This document shows, piece after piece, positions 17,684 to 26,594 of a stretch of DNA of 64,000 nucleotides (within the stretch, counting starts at the first letter, position 1; every line of letters begins with the position of its first letter). The stretch is from the NCBI GenBank assembly GCA_016205025.1, contig JACQJO010000018.1, positions 1 through 64,000 on the forward strand. Reading direction: 5' to 3'. The notes beneath the pieces are model-generated. The model was not told the DNA's origin and did not search any database. It saw only the letters and a program-made list of their open reading frames with translations. A program made the translations under genes and the position numbers. This DNA comes from Elusimicrobiota bacterium (GTDB lineage Bacteria; Elusimicrobiota; Elusimicrobia; JACQPE01).

Positions 17684-18838
17684 ATGATTCCTAATGCGGT
17701 GACCCCGTGGGTTATTTGGTTGTTTTTAGCCTTGGCGGCTCTCCTCCAGGGGGCGGTTAATTTTGCCGAAGCCCTGATCACCAGCTTGCCGCGAGCTCGC
17801 TTAAAGAGCCTAAAGGTGATCTATGGGGGGCCCCTTTGGGAGGCGGCTCGGCGCTGGATCAATCACCCGGAAGAGTACCTGACGCTTCTTCTGTTGGCCA
17901 ACAACATGCTGGAAGTTTGGTTTACGTGGGGTCTTTTGGCGGGGCTGTCTTTTTATATTCAACAGGATGCGACCCGGGAAGCGATCGCCTGGATCGCGGG
18001 CGGGAGCATTAATTTATTTTTGTTGACCATTTACCCCAAAGTCCTGGGTCACAAGCTTTCGCGGGGAATTTTGGGCGCCTGGATTCTAAGGGCGCTTCAT
18101 TTGGTTTTGGTTCCTCTCTATCCTTTTTTCCGGTTCTTTTTTTTAGCGCTGGCCAAGCTTTCGGGAGCCGGGCCGCAGCGAGCGGGCATTTTGGGCAAAG
18201 GGATCTACCTATCGCTTGAGGAGTTAAGAGAAATCATGGACGCGGCCAAAACGCAGAGCCGCGACGGTAAATTTTCGGCGGATGACTGGGAGAGAAGAAC
18301 CGTCGAAATGATGGCCAATTACTTGCGCCTTAAAGAAATTATGGTCAAAGACGTGATGACACCGAAAGACAAGGTTGCTCCGATTGACTGGGATTACGTC
18401 AAGAGCTCCCCGCCCGGCTCTCCACAGCGTTCGCGGGCCATTTTTTCCTTGATGACCGACGGCCATACGCGCACCCTGGTGACTTTTGGCGGAGTTCCGG
18501 CGGGGTATATCCACGCCAAGGATGTGCTGGCGCGGCTAAAAATAGAAGGTGAGGACAGGCTGGGCGCCCATCAGGAGGAGGCGTTGATTGCCGAGATGCC
18601 CCAGATCATGCGTCCCATTCCCGCGCTTCATGCCGGGCAAAAATTAATTAGCGTCCTGCCGCTTTTGACCAGAGGGAGCCCTCTGGCCTATGTTACCGAC
18701 GGGCAGGCTTGGGTAGGGATCATCACCATTGAAGATTGTTTGGAGGAAATCACGGGAGAAATTTTGGATGAATTTGAAGCAAGGAAAAAATTGCGGCATC
18801 CGCCGCCTTCCAGAAAAGAGTTGAGGAGTTTGGCTTAA
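17684..18838 (+). CDS. DUF21/CBS-domain membrane protein (CorC/HlyC family), first of a pair
   Basis: 384 residues. An N-terminal DUF21 region has about four transmembrane helices (1-155). A linker with the recognisable VKDVMTPKDKV motif leads to a CBS pair ending GIITIEDCLEEITGEI. Family members (CorC, YtfL/PaeA, CNNM-like) are linked to Mg2+/Co2+ or polyamine efflux, and the exact substrate here is unknown. Its stop TAA is immediately followed by the ATG of a second DUF21/CBS protein, suggesting a heteromeric pair. The C-terminal CorC_HlyC domain seen in longer members is absent. Confidence 0.85.
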   Translation: MIPNAVTPWVIWLFLALAALLQGAVNFAEALITSLPRARLKSLKVIYGGPLWEAARRWINHPEEYLTLLLLANNMLEVWFTWGLLAGLSFYIQQDATREAIAWIAGGSINLFLLTIYPKVLGHKLSRGILGAWILRALHLVLVPLYPFFRFFFLALAKLSGAGPQRAGILGKGIYLSLEELREIMDAAKTQSRDGKFSADDWERRTVEMMANYLRLKEIMVKDVMTPKDKVAPIDWDYVKSSPPGSPQRSRAIFSLMTDGHTRTLVTFGGVPAGYIHAKDVLARLKIEGEDRLGAHQEEALIAEMPQIMRPIPALHAGQKLISVLPLLTRGSPLAYVTDGQAWVGIITIEDCLEEITGEILDEFEARKKLRHPPPSRKELRSLA

Positions 18839-19828
18839 ATGATGGCCGCTTTGACCGCGGGGCTGTCTTTGGCGGGTTTTGCTCTTTCCAATGGGCTTGA
18901 GACGGCTTTGCTGACCTTGAGCTTTTCGGATGAAAAAAAATTGGCCAGGTCTTTAGCCGGATTTGTTTACGGCAAAGAACTGGCCAGATTTTACCAGCAG
19001 ATTTTCGAACTATGGCGCCGCCGCCCAACCGATTTTTTAGCCGTTATTTTGGCCGCGCAATCTTTTTTTTCCATTCTGTGGTGCGTGTTGGGCCTTTCGC
19101 GTGGGGAGCACTTGGTTTGGACGCCGCTGGCGGTCGGGGCGGCGCTTTTTCTTTTGGGCGAACTTTTACCCAAGACGTTGGCCCGGCGGTTCCCGGAGAG
19201 GGTGGTTTTGTTCTTCCTGCCCCCTTTTTATGGTTTTTTTGTTTTGTTTCGCCATACCGTGGTGCCCCTGGCTTCTTTTGTCGAGCGTTTGACCAATTGG
19301 CATCTGCCGGGGCTCAAATACCCTTTAACCAAAAAAGAGATTAAGGCCTTGCTCGCGGATCCAGAGCTTTCATCGGATTTGCGGCCGCGCTCGCGGTTTA
19401 TCTTGGAATCTCTGCTCGAGTTTTCCTCGCACAAGGTCAGGCAGGCGATGCGTTTGTCCGGCGATGTTTTTGTTTTGGATATGCGCCAGACCCAAAGCAA
19501 GGTTATATTAGAACAGGTGAGCCGCCAGGCCTACTCGCGCGTGCCGGTCAGTTCCGACGGCACCCTGGCCAATATCATCGGCATCCTTCACGCCAGGGAC
19601 CTTCTTTTTGCCTACGCCACCTCGGGGCTTATCCGGCTACAGGATATTTTGCGCGCTTGCCCCGTGGTTCATGAAGACGAAAATTTAGCCTCGGTCATGG
19701 AACGCTTCCGGCAGGGAGGCGTTCATATCGCGCTGGTGAAAGACAAGGCGGGCGCTGTCAAGGGAATCATTAGTTTGGAGGATGTTTTAGAGGAGATCGT
19801 GGGGGAGATTAAGGATGAATTTAAGTAA
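18839..19828 (+). CDS. DUF21/CBS-domain membrane protein, second of a pair
   Basis: 329 residues. N-terminal hydrophobic DUF21 region (about 1-150), then the CBS pair with YSRVPVSSDG, IIGILHARDLL and GIISLEDVLEEIVGEI. It is related to the preceding protein but clearly diverged. The adjacent start (no gap) implies translational coupling, and the two may assemble together. Probable divalent-cation transport or stress protein. No substrate can be read from the sequence. Confidence 0.85.
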   Translation: MMAALTAGLSLAGFALSNGLETALLTLSFSDEKKLARSLAGFVYGKELARFYQQIFELWRRRPTDFLAVILAAQSFFSILWCVLGLSRGEHLVWTPLAVGAALFLLGELLPKTLARRFPERVVLFFLPPFYGFFVLFRHTVVPLASFVERLTNWHLPGLKYPLTKKEIKALLADPELSSDLRPRSRFILESLLEFSSHKVRQAMRLSGDVFVLDMRQTQSKVILEQVSRQAYSRVPVSSDGTLANIIGILHARDLLFAYATSGLIRLQDILRACPVVHEDENLASVMERFRQGGVHIALVKDKAGAVKGIISLEDVLEEIVGEIKDEFK

Positions 19829-19851
19829 CTTTAATTCCAAATTTTTTTGAT

Positions 19852-20508
19852 ATGTATTTTGACACCCAGGCGTTGATTTTGAAATCCGAGCCGGTGGCCG
19901 AGCATGATTATCTCATCCGCGCGCTGTCCGAAGACTGCGGGATTTTGACCGCCCGGCTTCGGGGTGTCAGGCGGGGCTCTTCCCGTCTTAAAATTTTCAA
20001 GGAGCCCGGAGTTTTTGCCGACATGCACCTCTGGGGCGATCCCGGTCACGGCGGCGTTTGCACTTTTTTGACCGGTCGCGCCCTGGAAGATTTCGGATTT
20101 GTCCGGCGGGATATGGAGTCCTGGGAATCTTTTTTAGGTATTTTGGAGTTCACGCGTCTTTTTTCGATTCCTTTTGACTTTCGGTCCCGGGAAAAATTGC
20201 AGCTTATCTTGCAGACGCTCAAGCGGGGGGTATTCACCGAAGAATCCCTGCGTCCGGCTCTTTTTTTAAAAATCCGCCTTAAAATTTTGGAGCTTTCCGG
20301 TTGGAAATTTTCTGATTCCGAGACGGCAAGACGGTTTTTAGATGCTAAGATCAGGGAGTTCTGCAGAGTTTTCGAGGAGGGATCGATTCCGCCGTTGGAC
20401 GAGGAGTCCAGGCGCGCGATAGAGCAGATTTTGGGTCTCTACACCACTTCGTTGCTGGAAAGAAAGGAACTACGAGATGAAAGCGCCCACATTCCTTCAG
20501 GTCGTTAA
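19852..20508 (+). CDS. recO: DNA repair protein RecO
   Basis: 218 residues. The N-terminal OB fold begins DTQALILKSEPVAEHD with LIRALSEDCGILTARLRGVRRGSS, the typical RecO signature. A helical domain follows. RecO loads RecA with RecR on gapped DNA. No zinc-binding cysteine cluster is seen in the C-terminal half, and many lineages lack it. Its end overlaps glyQ by 32 bases in a different frame. No ribosome binding site is obvious upstream of the ATG. Confidence 0.88.
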   Translation: MYFDTQALILKSEPVAEHDYLIRALSEDCGILTARLRGVRRGSSRLKIFKEPGVFADMHLWGDPGHGGVCTFLTGRALEDFGFVRRDMESWESFLGILEFTRLFSIPFDFRSREKLQLILQTLKRGVFTEESLRPALFLKIRLKILELSGWKFSDSETARRFLDAKIREFCRVFEEGSIPPLDEESRRAIEQILGLYTTSLLERKELRDESAHIPSGR

Positions 20509-21364
20509 AGGTTTAGATGAATTTTGGCGCCGCCGCGGCGCGTTGCTTGTTTTCCCCTGGGATCAGCCCAAAGGGGCCGCCACTTTTTCGCCCTACACGT
20601 TCTTCTGGTCTTTAGACGACAAGCCTCATGGCTCGGCTTATCTGGAACCCTGCCGCAGACCGGGCGACGCCCGTTATGGCGATTCGCCCAACCGCCTGGG
20701 CCGGTATTATCAGTATCAGGTATTCCTTAAGCCGGCTCCGCAAGACATACGCCAGCTCTACCAAGATTCCCTGGAAGCCTTGGGGATTAAGCCCGAAGAG
20801 CATGAGTTGCGTTACCTTGAAGATGACTGGGAGTCGCCGACGCTGGGCGCCACCGGAGTCGGCTGGGAAGTTTGGCTGGATGGTTTAGAGATAACGCAGT
20901 TCACCTATTTCCAAAGCTTTGCGGGCTTTGACCTGAAATTGATCCCCGTCGAGATTACTTATGGCCTGGAGCGCATCGCAATGTATCTTCAAAACGTTAA
21001 GTCCGCCTATGACATTGTTTGGGATCATGACGTGAAATACGGAGATATTTTTCATCTTCAATTTGAGAAGGAGTTTTCCAAATTCCACTTCGAGCATTAC
21101 AAAGCCGAACACGGATTTGAACTTTTCGAGAACTATTCCAAACAAGCCGAAGATCTGGCCCAAGCGGGTTTAATTTTGCCCGCTTACGAGCATGTGATGA
21201 AATGTTCCGAGATTTTCAATAACCTTGATGCCAGGGGAGCGATTACGGTCGATGAACGAAACCGTTTGATCGGCCGCACGCGCCAAGGAGCCAAGGGCGT
21301 GGCCGCTGCTTATTTAAAAAGCCTGGGTCTCTTGCAAGACAAAGAAGTTGGCAGCAGAAGATGA
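20477..21364 (+). CDS. glyQ: Glycyl-tRNA synthetase alpha subunit
   Basis: 295 residues, full length. Class II catalytic subunit, with signature segments GAATFSPYTFFW, PCRRPGDARYGDSPNRLG and QYQVFLKP, and GLERIAMYLQ as motif 3. It works as a heterotetramer with GlyS, encoded next with an ATGA overlap. The start has AAAGGA about 10 bases upstream and overlaps the end of recO. Confidence 0.97.
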   Translation: MKAPTFLQVVKGLDEFWRRRGALLVFPWDQPKGAATFSPYTFFWSLDDKPHGSAYLEPCRRPGDARYGDSPNRLGRYYQYQVFLKPAPQDIRQLYQDSLEALGIKPEEHELRYLEDDWESPTLGATGVGWEVWLDGLEITQFTYFQSFAGFDLKLIPVEITYGLERIAMYLQNVKSAYDIVWDHDVKYGDIFHLQFEKEFSKFHFEHYKAEHGFELFENYSKQAEDLAQAGLILPAYEHVMKCSEIFNNLDARGAITVDERNRLIGRTRQGAKGVAAAYLKSLGLLQDKEVGSRR

Positions 21365-23484
21365 AAAAACAAAAAGTATTTTCTTTTTTTTTAGAACTCC
21401 AAGTGGAGGATATTCCGGCCCGATTCCTGCCAAGAACGCGGGAGCAGCTAACAAATGCACTAAAAAATTTCCTTGAGATGGATAAGATACCAGCTTCTCG
21501 TAGCGAGGCATGGGTGACTTGCCGGCGCATAGCTATTGGATTGTGGGGATTGCCAGAGAAAACTAATCCAGAAAAACAGAAATTTTTAGGCCCACGCGTT
21601 GAATCGCTAAAAGACGTTAAGGGCAACTACTGGCCGCAAGTAACAGGTTTTGCGGCTTCTAAGGGAATTCTGCCCGAGGATTTAATATTGGAGGCCACAC
21701 CCAAGGGAAATTATGCGGTCGCCATGGTTACGAAACCTTCTGTCGAGGTTAAGAAAATATTGGAAGAACAGATCCCATTCTTGATTTCTTCCATCCATTT
21801 TTCCAAGACGATGCGATGGAATGACAAAAAAAATGAGGTACGCCGTTTTGTCCGTCCCATAAGAGGATTGACAGTGCTTTGGGATAAAACCGTTTTGAGA
21901 TGGTCAATGCAGGGTGTTGGGGGTGGAAACCTGGTGTTCTTGGCTGGCCAAAAAATTGAGATCGAGAGCGCCGGTCATTACGAGAAGGAGATGGAGAGGC
22001 GAGGGCTCCTTTTGCAGGAGAGTAATCGGCGCGCTTTTTTGGAGAAACTTTTGATCAGTCGAGCGGGGCAAGGAAAACTGGCCGCCACTAAAAAACTTGT
22101 GGAAGAATCGGCCGATTTAATAGAAATTCCTGGTGTTTTGAAAGGAAATTTTAGAACAGAATATCTTACATTGCCGCCAGAGATTATTGTGACCATTCTC
22201 GAGAAATCTAAAATTTTTGGCGTGGCGTTGGATGAAAGACAGGAAAAATTAGCTAACAAATTTTTGGCGGTGATTGAAAAACCTGCTAATAAATCAGCCA
22301 TTAAAAACATAAAAAACGGCTACGAACGACTAGTAGAAGCCCGCCTTTTCGATGCCAAATTTTTCTGGGAACAAGATCTTAAAATTCCACTTTCCGATCC
22401 GAGCCGGACCAAGAAACTAGAAGGGATTGTGTGGTCAAAAGGACTGGGAAGCGTAGCCGACAAGGTTCGCAGGGTAGCGGAATCGGCGCAAAGGTCGGCG
22501 CCTCTTTTGGGGTTAAATGAAGATGAGAGTAGGAAGCTTGGTTTAGCTATTAGTCTTTATAAAGCGGATTTGACCACCACCCTAGTTGGGGAGTATCCAG
22601 ATTTGGCCGGAAAAGCGGGTTATTACTACGCCATGCAAGATGTTGCGTCCAAAGAAGTGGCTGAATTTATTGATGGAGCCTTCGCTTTTAAAGGGTTCTT
22701 TAAAGCAAAAAAATTAGGACTTATCCTGGCCGTTCTTGACCGCCTAGATACTCTTCTGGCCCATTTTGCCTTGGGCAATAAACCGGGAGCCAAGGAAGAT
22801 CCTTTGGGGTTAAAAAAACTTGCTGATAGCGTAATTGATATTTTTTGGCAGCGCAATAATTTTCCTTCTTTGAACGCGCGCGAGTTTTTGGATGCCTGTT
22901 TTCAGAGTTTGATTTCCCGTAACCTTAAGAATAGCCGTGAGGAGCTATTGGAGTACCTGCGCGGCCGGGTTGTCAGGAAATTGGAAACAGCCGGATTCAG
23001 CAACGACCGCGTCGAAGCCCTTTTGTCCGCTTCTCGGTTTAAAGATCTGCCCGTGTCTGAAATCGCGGCCGCGGCCGAAGCTTTAAACCAACTGCAGAGT
23101 GGAGAAATCGAGCAGTTGGAAACCATGTCCAATGCCTTCAAGCGCGCTTCTAATATTTTGCGCCAAGCCGAGCAAAACGGCCTTGCGGTCAACGGCGAAA
23201 TCAGGACGGAACTCTTCGAGGTTCCGGCTGAAACGGAGCTTTATCAAGCTTTGACCCAGATGTCCGAAGAGATTGGTTCCCATTTGAAAGAAAACAGGTT
23301 CCGGGAAGCTTTTGGCAAATTGGCGGGCATTTCCAAGCCGTTGGCTCGTTTTTTTGACGATGTCATGGTGATGGCGGACAAAGAAGATTTGAAAAAAAAC
23401 CGGCTGGCTATCCTTAAAAAGTTAAGACAGGTCGTTTTGGAATTGATTGACCCGTCAAAGTTGACCCTAAAGAAAGGCGACTAA
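21361..23484 (+). CDS. glyS: Glycyl-tRNA synthetase beta subunit
   Basis: 707 residues, normal length. It carries the tRNA-binding and HD-like domains of bacterial GlyRS. Typical segments are FFLELQVEDIPARFLP at the N-terminus, RFVRPIRGLTVLWD and GEYPDLAGKAGYYYA. The first part of the gene is more AT-rich than its neighbours. The final codons (KKGD) and the stop codon lie inside the nonamer array of the downstream signal-peptide cassette, so the cassette has rewritten or extended the gene's extreme 3' end. Confidence 0.96.
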   Translation: MKKQKVFSFFLELQVEDIPARFLPRTREQLTNALKNFLEMDKIPASRSEAWVTCRRIAIGLWGLPEKTNPEKQKFLGPRVESLKDVKGNYWPQVTGFAASKGILPEDLILEATPKGNYAVAMVTKPSVEVKKILEEQIPFLISSIHFSKTMRWNDKKNEVRRFVRPIRGLTVLWDKTVLRWSMQGVGGGNLVFLAGQKIEIESAGHYEKEMERRGLLLQESNRRAFLEKLLISRAGQGKLAATKKLVEESADLIEIPGVLKGNFRTEYLTLPPEIIVTILEKSKIFGVALDERQEKLANKFLAVIEKPANKSAIKNIKNGYERLVEARLFDAKFFWEQDLKIPLSDPSRTKKLEGIVWSKGLGSVADKVRRVAESAQRSAPLLGLNEDESRKLGLAISLYKADLTTTLVGEYPDLAGKAGYYYAMQDVASKEVAEFIDGAFAFKGFFKAKKLGLILAVLDRLDTLLAHFALGNKPGAKEDPLGLKKLADSVIDIFWQRNNFPSLNAREFLDACFQSLISRNLKNSREELLEYLRGRVVRKLETAGFSNDRVEALLSASRFKDLPVSEIAAAAEALNQLQSGEIEQLETMSNAFKRASNILRQAEQNGLAVNGEIRTELFEVPAETELYQALTQMSEEIGSHLKENRFREAFGKLAGISKPLARFFDDVMVMADKEDLKKNRLAILKKLRQVVLELIDPSKLTLKKGD

Positions 23485-23574
23485 GGCTACTAAAGCGACT
23501 AAGGTGACTAAGGCCGGAAATAAAAAAGCATTTACCTTTCCCTTTGTCGCCTTTGTCGCCTTTGTCGCCTTTTC
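23472..23574. repeat. Inverted nonamer-array cassette at the start of the ABC binding-protein gene
   Basis: A direct array of four to five AAGGCGACT-like units (about 23474-23516) is followed by an AT-rich core and then an inverted array of three CTTTGTCGC units plus CTTTT (23542-23573). The arrays are complementary and could form a long hairpin around the GTG start at 23504. Translated, the direct array gives Lys-Ala-Thr repeats and the inverted array gives Phe-Val-Ala repeats. Confidence 0.9.
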
Positions 23575-24616
23575 AGCAAGCAGCTGTTCTTCTCGTCAGA
23601 GCAAGCGTAAACTCGTCTTATACACCGACACTCCCGAAAGTTTGACCCTGGAACTCACCAAACGTTTCGAGGAACTCTATGGTATCGAGGTGGAGGAGGT
23701 TCTGGAAGGAACCTCGTGGCTGTTGACGCGGCTTCGCGCCGAGCAGAATCATCCGATCGCGGATGTTTTTATGGGAGCCAGCGGCACGGTGCCGGGCGTG
23801 ATCGGCAAGCGTGAGGGGCTTTTTGCCCCCTATATTCCTAAAAATTTTGAAAACCTTCCGGTTCAGGGCGGAAAGCTTAAGCTTCGCGATGAGGATTGGT
23901 ACTGGACGGGTTTCGGATTCGCGGCTTTGGGATTGGCTTACGACAAGACCCGCACGCCTTGGGACGAACTGCCAAACGCTTGGCCGGACCTGGCCCAACC
24001 GAAATGGAAAGGGGAATTGACCATTTGGGACCCTTCGGTCAGCGGCACCGCGACGCTATTTTTGGTGGCGTCTTTGTGGCGGTATGTCGGCCAAGGCCGG
24101 CCGGAAGAGGAGGGTTGGGATAATCTCCGGGGTTTTTATCGCAACCTTAAGAAATACGCGGAAGAGGGTCCTCCCGCCTTCTCAGTTTCCAAGGGGTTGG
24201 TGCGCCTTGGCGTTCATTTGGACAACCAATTTCTTTATTACCGCAAAAAAGTGAAGGAAGGCGCCTCCGATCTTTCTTTTTATCTTCCGCAAGAGAGCCC
24301 GATTTTATCGGACCCCTTGGCTCTGGTGGCCCAGTCGCCGCACCCCCAAGAGGCTAAGCTGTTTATTGATTTTGTTTTAAGCCCCGCAGCTCAAGACATC
24401 CTTTCCACGACTTTTTGGATTCGCGATGCGAAGGGCCGCGCCTGTCTTCCCGCGGACCATCCTTATCTTGAGGCGGCCGGAGGGTCGAAGGATTTTAATT
24501 CCCGGTGTTTGGCCGGCCAAATTTTGATTAAAGACGCGCTGGAGATGGATTTTGACTGGATGGCCGCCAGCTTTGACCGCGCCCGTGTTTATTGGCAGAA
24601 TCACGTTGAGGAATAG
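23504..24616 (+). CDS. ABC transporter substrate-binding lipoprotein, iron(III)-type family
   Basis: 370 residues. It has the fold of periplasmic ferric or phosphonate-type binding proteins (LVLYTDTPESLTLELTKRFEELYG, ADVFMGASG, GLAYDK, HPQEAKLFIDF near the end). The signal sequence is repeat-derived (FVAFVAFVAF) and ends SASSC, a plausible lipobox with Cys28. The start is GTG with no clear ribosome binding site, lying inside the repeat cassette. The likely ATPase and permease are 26595-29098 downstream in the same direction, separated by a thioesterase and a membrane protein. Substrate uncertain; ferric ion is the usual assignment. Confidence 0.82.
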   Translation: MTKAGNKKAFTFPFVAFVAFVAFSASSCSSRQSKRKLVLYTDTPESLTLELTKRFEELYGIEVEEVLEGTSWLLTRLRAEQNHPIADVFMGASGTVPGVIGKREGLFAPYIPKNFENLPVQGGKLKLRDEDWYWTGFGFAALGLAYDKTRTPWDELPNAWPDLAQPKWKGELTIWDPSVSGTATLFLVASLWRYVGQGRPEEEGWDNLRGFYRNLKKYAEEGPPAFSVSKGLVRLGVHLDNQFLYYRKKVKEGASDLSFYLPQESPILSDPLALVAQSPHPQEAKLFIDFVLSPAAQDILSTTFWIRDAKGRACLPADHPYLEAAGGSKDFNSRCLAGQILIKDALEMDFDWMAASFDRARVYWQNHVEE

Positions 24617-25035
24617 TGGATAGAGATTTTAAGGCGGTATTCCCCATTCAACCGCGGTTCCGGGATACCGATGCGATGGGGCATATCAATAACGCGGTTT
24701 ATTTGAGCTACCTGGAGCTGGGACGCGTGGAGTATTGGAGGAAGCTTTTTGGCGCCATGAATCACCTGGATTTCCCTTTTATTTTGGCCCGGGTCGAAAT
24801 TGATTACCGTTCTCCGGCCAAAATTGAGGATGAATTGGTCATTGGCATGAGATGCGCCGAAATGCGGGGGGCTTCTTTCGATTTTTTGTGCGAGATTTGG
24901 GACAAGAAAACCGGCCGAACAATAGCCTCGGCCAAGACGGTCCAGGTTTCTTACGATTACCGCAAAGGAAAACCGGTCCCGCTGTCCGACCATTACCGGG
25001 AAAAAATTTTGGATTTTGAAAAATCCGCCCGGTGA
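24616..25035 (+). CDS. Acyl-CoA thioesterase, 4-hydroxybenzoyl-CoA/YbgC hot-dog family
   Basis: 139 residues. The single hot-dog domain starts with the family signature RFRDTDAMGHINNAVYLSYLE, which includes the catalytic Asp in TDAMGHINN. GTG start overlaps the stop of the binding-protein gene by one base (TAGTG), and its own stop overlaps the next start (GTGA), so it is translated as part of the operon. Hydrolyses some acyl-CoA or acyl-ACP thioester. Why it sits inside an ABC-importer operon is not clear. Confidence 0.87.
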   Translation: MDRDFKAVFPIQPRFRDTDAMGHINNAVYLSYLELGRVEYWRKLFGAMNHLDFPFILARVEIDYRSPAKIEDELVIGMRCAEMRGASFDFLCEIWDKKTGRTIASAKTVQVSYDYRKGKPVPLSDHYREKILDFEKSAR

Positions 25036-26588
25036 GCGCGGCAAGATCGGCCAGGATTTTCATTTTGGGCTTCCTGCTGGCTTTGGCCGGCTATGTGACC
25101 AACCAGAAAATTGAGCTGACCACGGCGGATTTGGGCCGCCATCTTAAAAACGGCGAGATTTTTTTCAACGAAGGGATCATTCCTCAAACAAATTTTTATT
25201 CTTACACGCATCCCGATCACCCCGTCGTCAATCATCATTGGGGAGCCGGCGCAATTTTTTATTTAGTTCGGCAAGCGGCCGGATTCGGCGGGTTGTCCCT
25301 TTTTTTTATGGCGGCCAGTTTGGCCGCTTTTTTATTGGTTTTTGATCTGGCCGCGCGCTCATCATGTTTTGAGGCGGCGGCGGTTTTGTCTATGGTCACC
25401 TTGCCCCTGTTAGGCAGCCGCAGTGAGATCAGGCCGGAGGTTTTAAGCTGCCTTTTTATCGCTTTTTTTCTCTGGGTTTTGTGGGATTTGCGGAATTTTC
25501 GGCGCTGGCGTTGGGTTTTGCCGGTGGTCCAGGCGGCTTGGGTTAATACCCACATCTATTTTTTCTTCGGACCTTGCCTGATCGGACTTTTTTTATTGGA
25601 CCGCCTGGTTGGCCGGCAGGGCAACTGGCGCCAGGATGTCAAACATCTCGGCCAGGCCATATTTTTGTGCGCCGCGGCCGCCATGATCAACCCGGCCGGC
25701 CCCAGGGGGGTCCTTTATCCTTTGTTAATTTTTCGGAGCTATGAATACCGTTTGTTTGAAAACCAATCCGTCTCTTTTTTGGAACGCCTTAATATCAACT
25801 ATTCTCCCATCGCCAACTTTAAAATAGCCTTGGGAATTCTGGCGGTTAGCTGGGTTATTTGGTTTGTCAAGACCAAGAGATTGGCCGCCGGCCGGATTAT
25901 TTTGAGTTTGGCGGCCGGGTTACTGGCCTGGACCGCCGTTCGCAATTTGGCGCTATTTGGGCACTTGAGCCTTCCGTTGATGGCCGCTAATTTTGGGTTA
26001 TTTTTTCCGAGAGCCGGCCAGGATAAAAGCCGATGGGGCGAATCCTGGCGGTTTAATCGCCTGGCCCCGGCCTGTTTTTTGGCCGGAATTTTTTTATTAA
26101 CCATGAGCCGGTTTAATCCCGAGCCGTTTCGTTTCGCCAAAAAAGGGCTTGGTCTGCAACCCGGGACCCAAAACGCGGCCGGGTTTTTTGTGCGGGAGAA
26201 TATCCAAGGGCCGGTTTTTAATAATTACGACATCGGCGGCTACCTGATTTATTATCTTTATCCCGGCCGGCGCGTTTTTGTGGACAATAGGCCGGAGGCT
26301 TACCCCGGGTCTTTTTTTAAGGATGTCTATGTTCCCATGCAGGAACATGACGAGGCGTGGAACCAGGCGGATGCGCGCTATAATTTCAACGCTATATTTT
26401 TTTACCGGCACGATCTGACGCCCTGGGGGCAGAATTTTTTGATTCAAAGGATTCGCGATCCCCGCTGGGCGCCCGTTTTCGTTGACGAGGAGCGCATTGT
26501 TTTTCTTAGAAGGAACGGACCCAATCGTAAAACAATCGAACAATTCGAGCTTCCCCGCGAGATGTTTTCAATTAAGAGGCAAGGTTAA
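25032..26588 (+). CDS. Polytopic membrane protein, GT-C glycosyltransferase-like
   Basis: 518 residues with about ten hydrophobic segments up to residue 370, then a soluble C-terminal domain. After the first helix there is an external loop with the pattern DLGRHLKNGE...YSYTHPDHPVVNHHW. Acidic and histidine-rich first loops of this kind are typical of GT-C enzymes that use polyprenyl-phosphate sugars. The C-terminal part contains FNNYDIGGYLIYYLYP and VFVDNRPEAYP, seen in uncharacterised relatives. GTG start overlaps the thioesterase stop. Enzyme role is inferred from layout only. Confidence 0.65.
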   Translation: MSAARSARIFILGFLLALAGYVTNQKIELTTADLGRHLKNGEIFFNEGIIPQTNFYSYTHPDHPVVNHHWGAGAIFYLVRQAAGFGGLSLFFMAASLAAFLLVFDLAARSSCFEAAAVLSMVTLPLLGSRSEIRPEVLSCLFIAFFLWVLWDLRNFRRWRWVLPVVQAAWVNTHIYFFFGPCLIGLFLLDRLVGRQGNWRQDVKHLGQAIFLCAAAAMINPAGPRGVLYPLLIFRSYEYRLFENQSVSFLERLNINYSPIANFKIALGILAVSWVIWFVKTKRLAAGRIILSLAAGLLAWTAVRNLALFGHLSLPLMAANFGLFFPRAGQDKSRWGESWRFNRLAPACFLAGIFLLTMSRFNPEPFRFAKKGLGLQPGTQNAAGFFVRENIQGPVFNNYDIGGYLIYYLYPGRRVFVDNRPEAYPGSFFKDVYVPMQEHDEAWNQADARYNFNAIFFYRHDLTPWGQNFLIQRIRDPRWAPVFVDEERIVFLRRNGPNRKTIEQFELPREMFSIKRQG

Positions 26589-26594
26589 TTTGGC

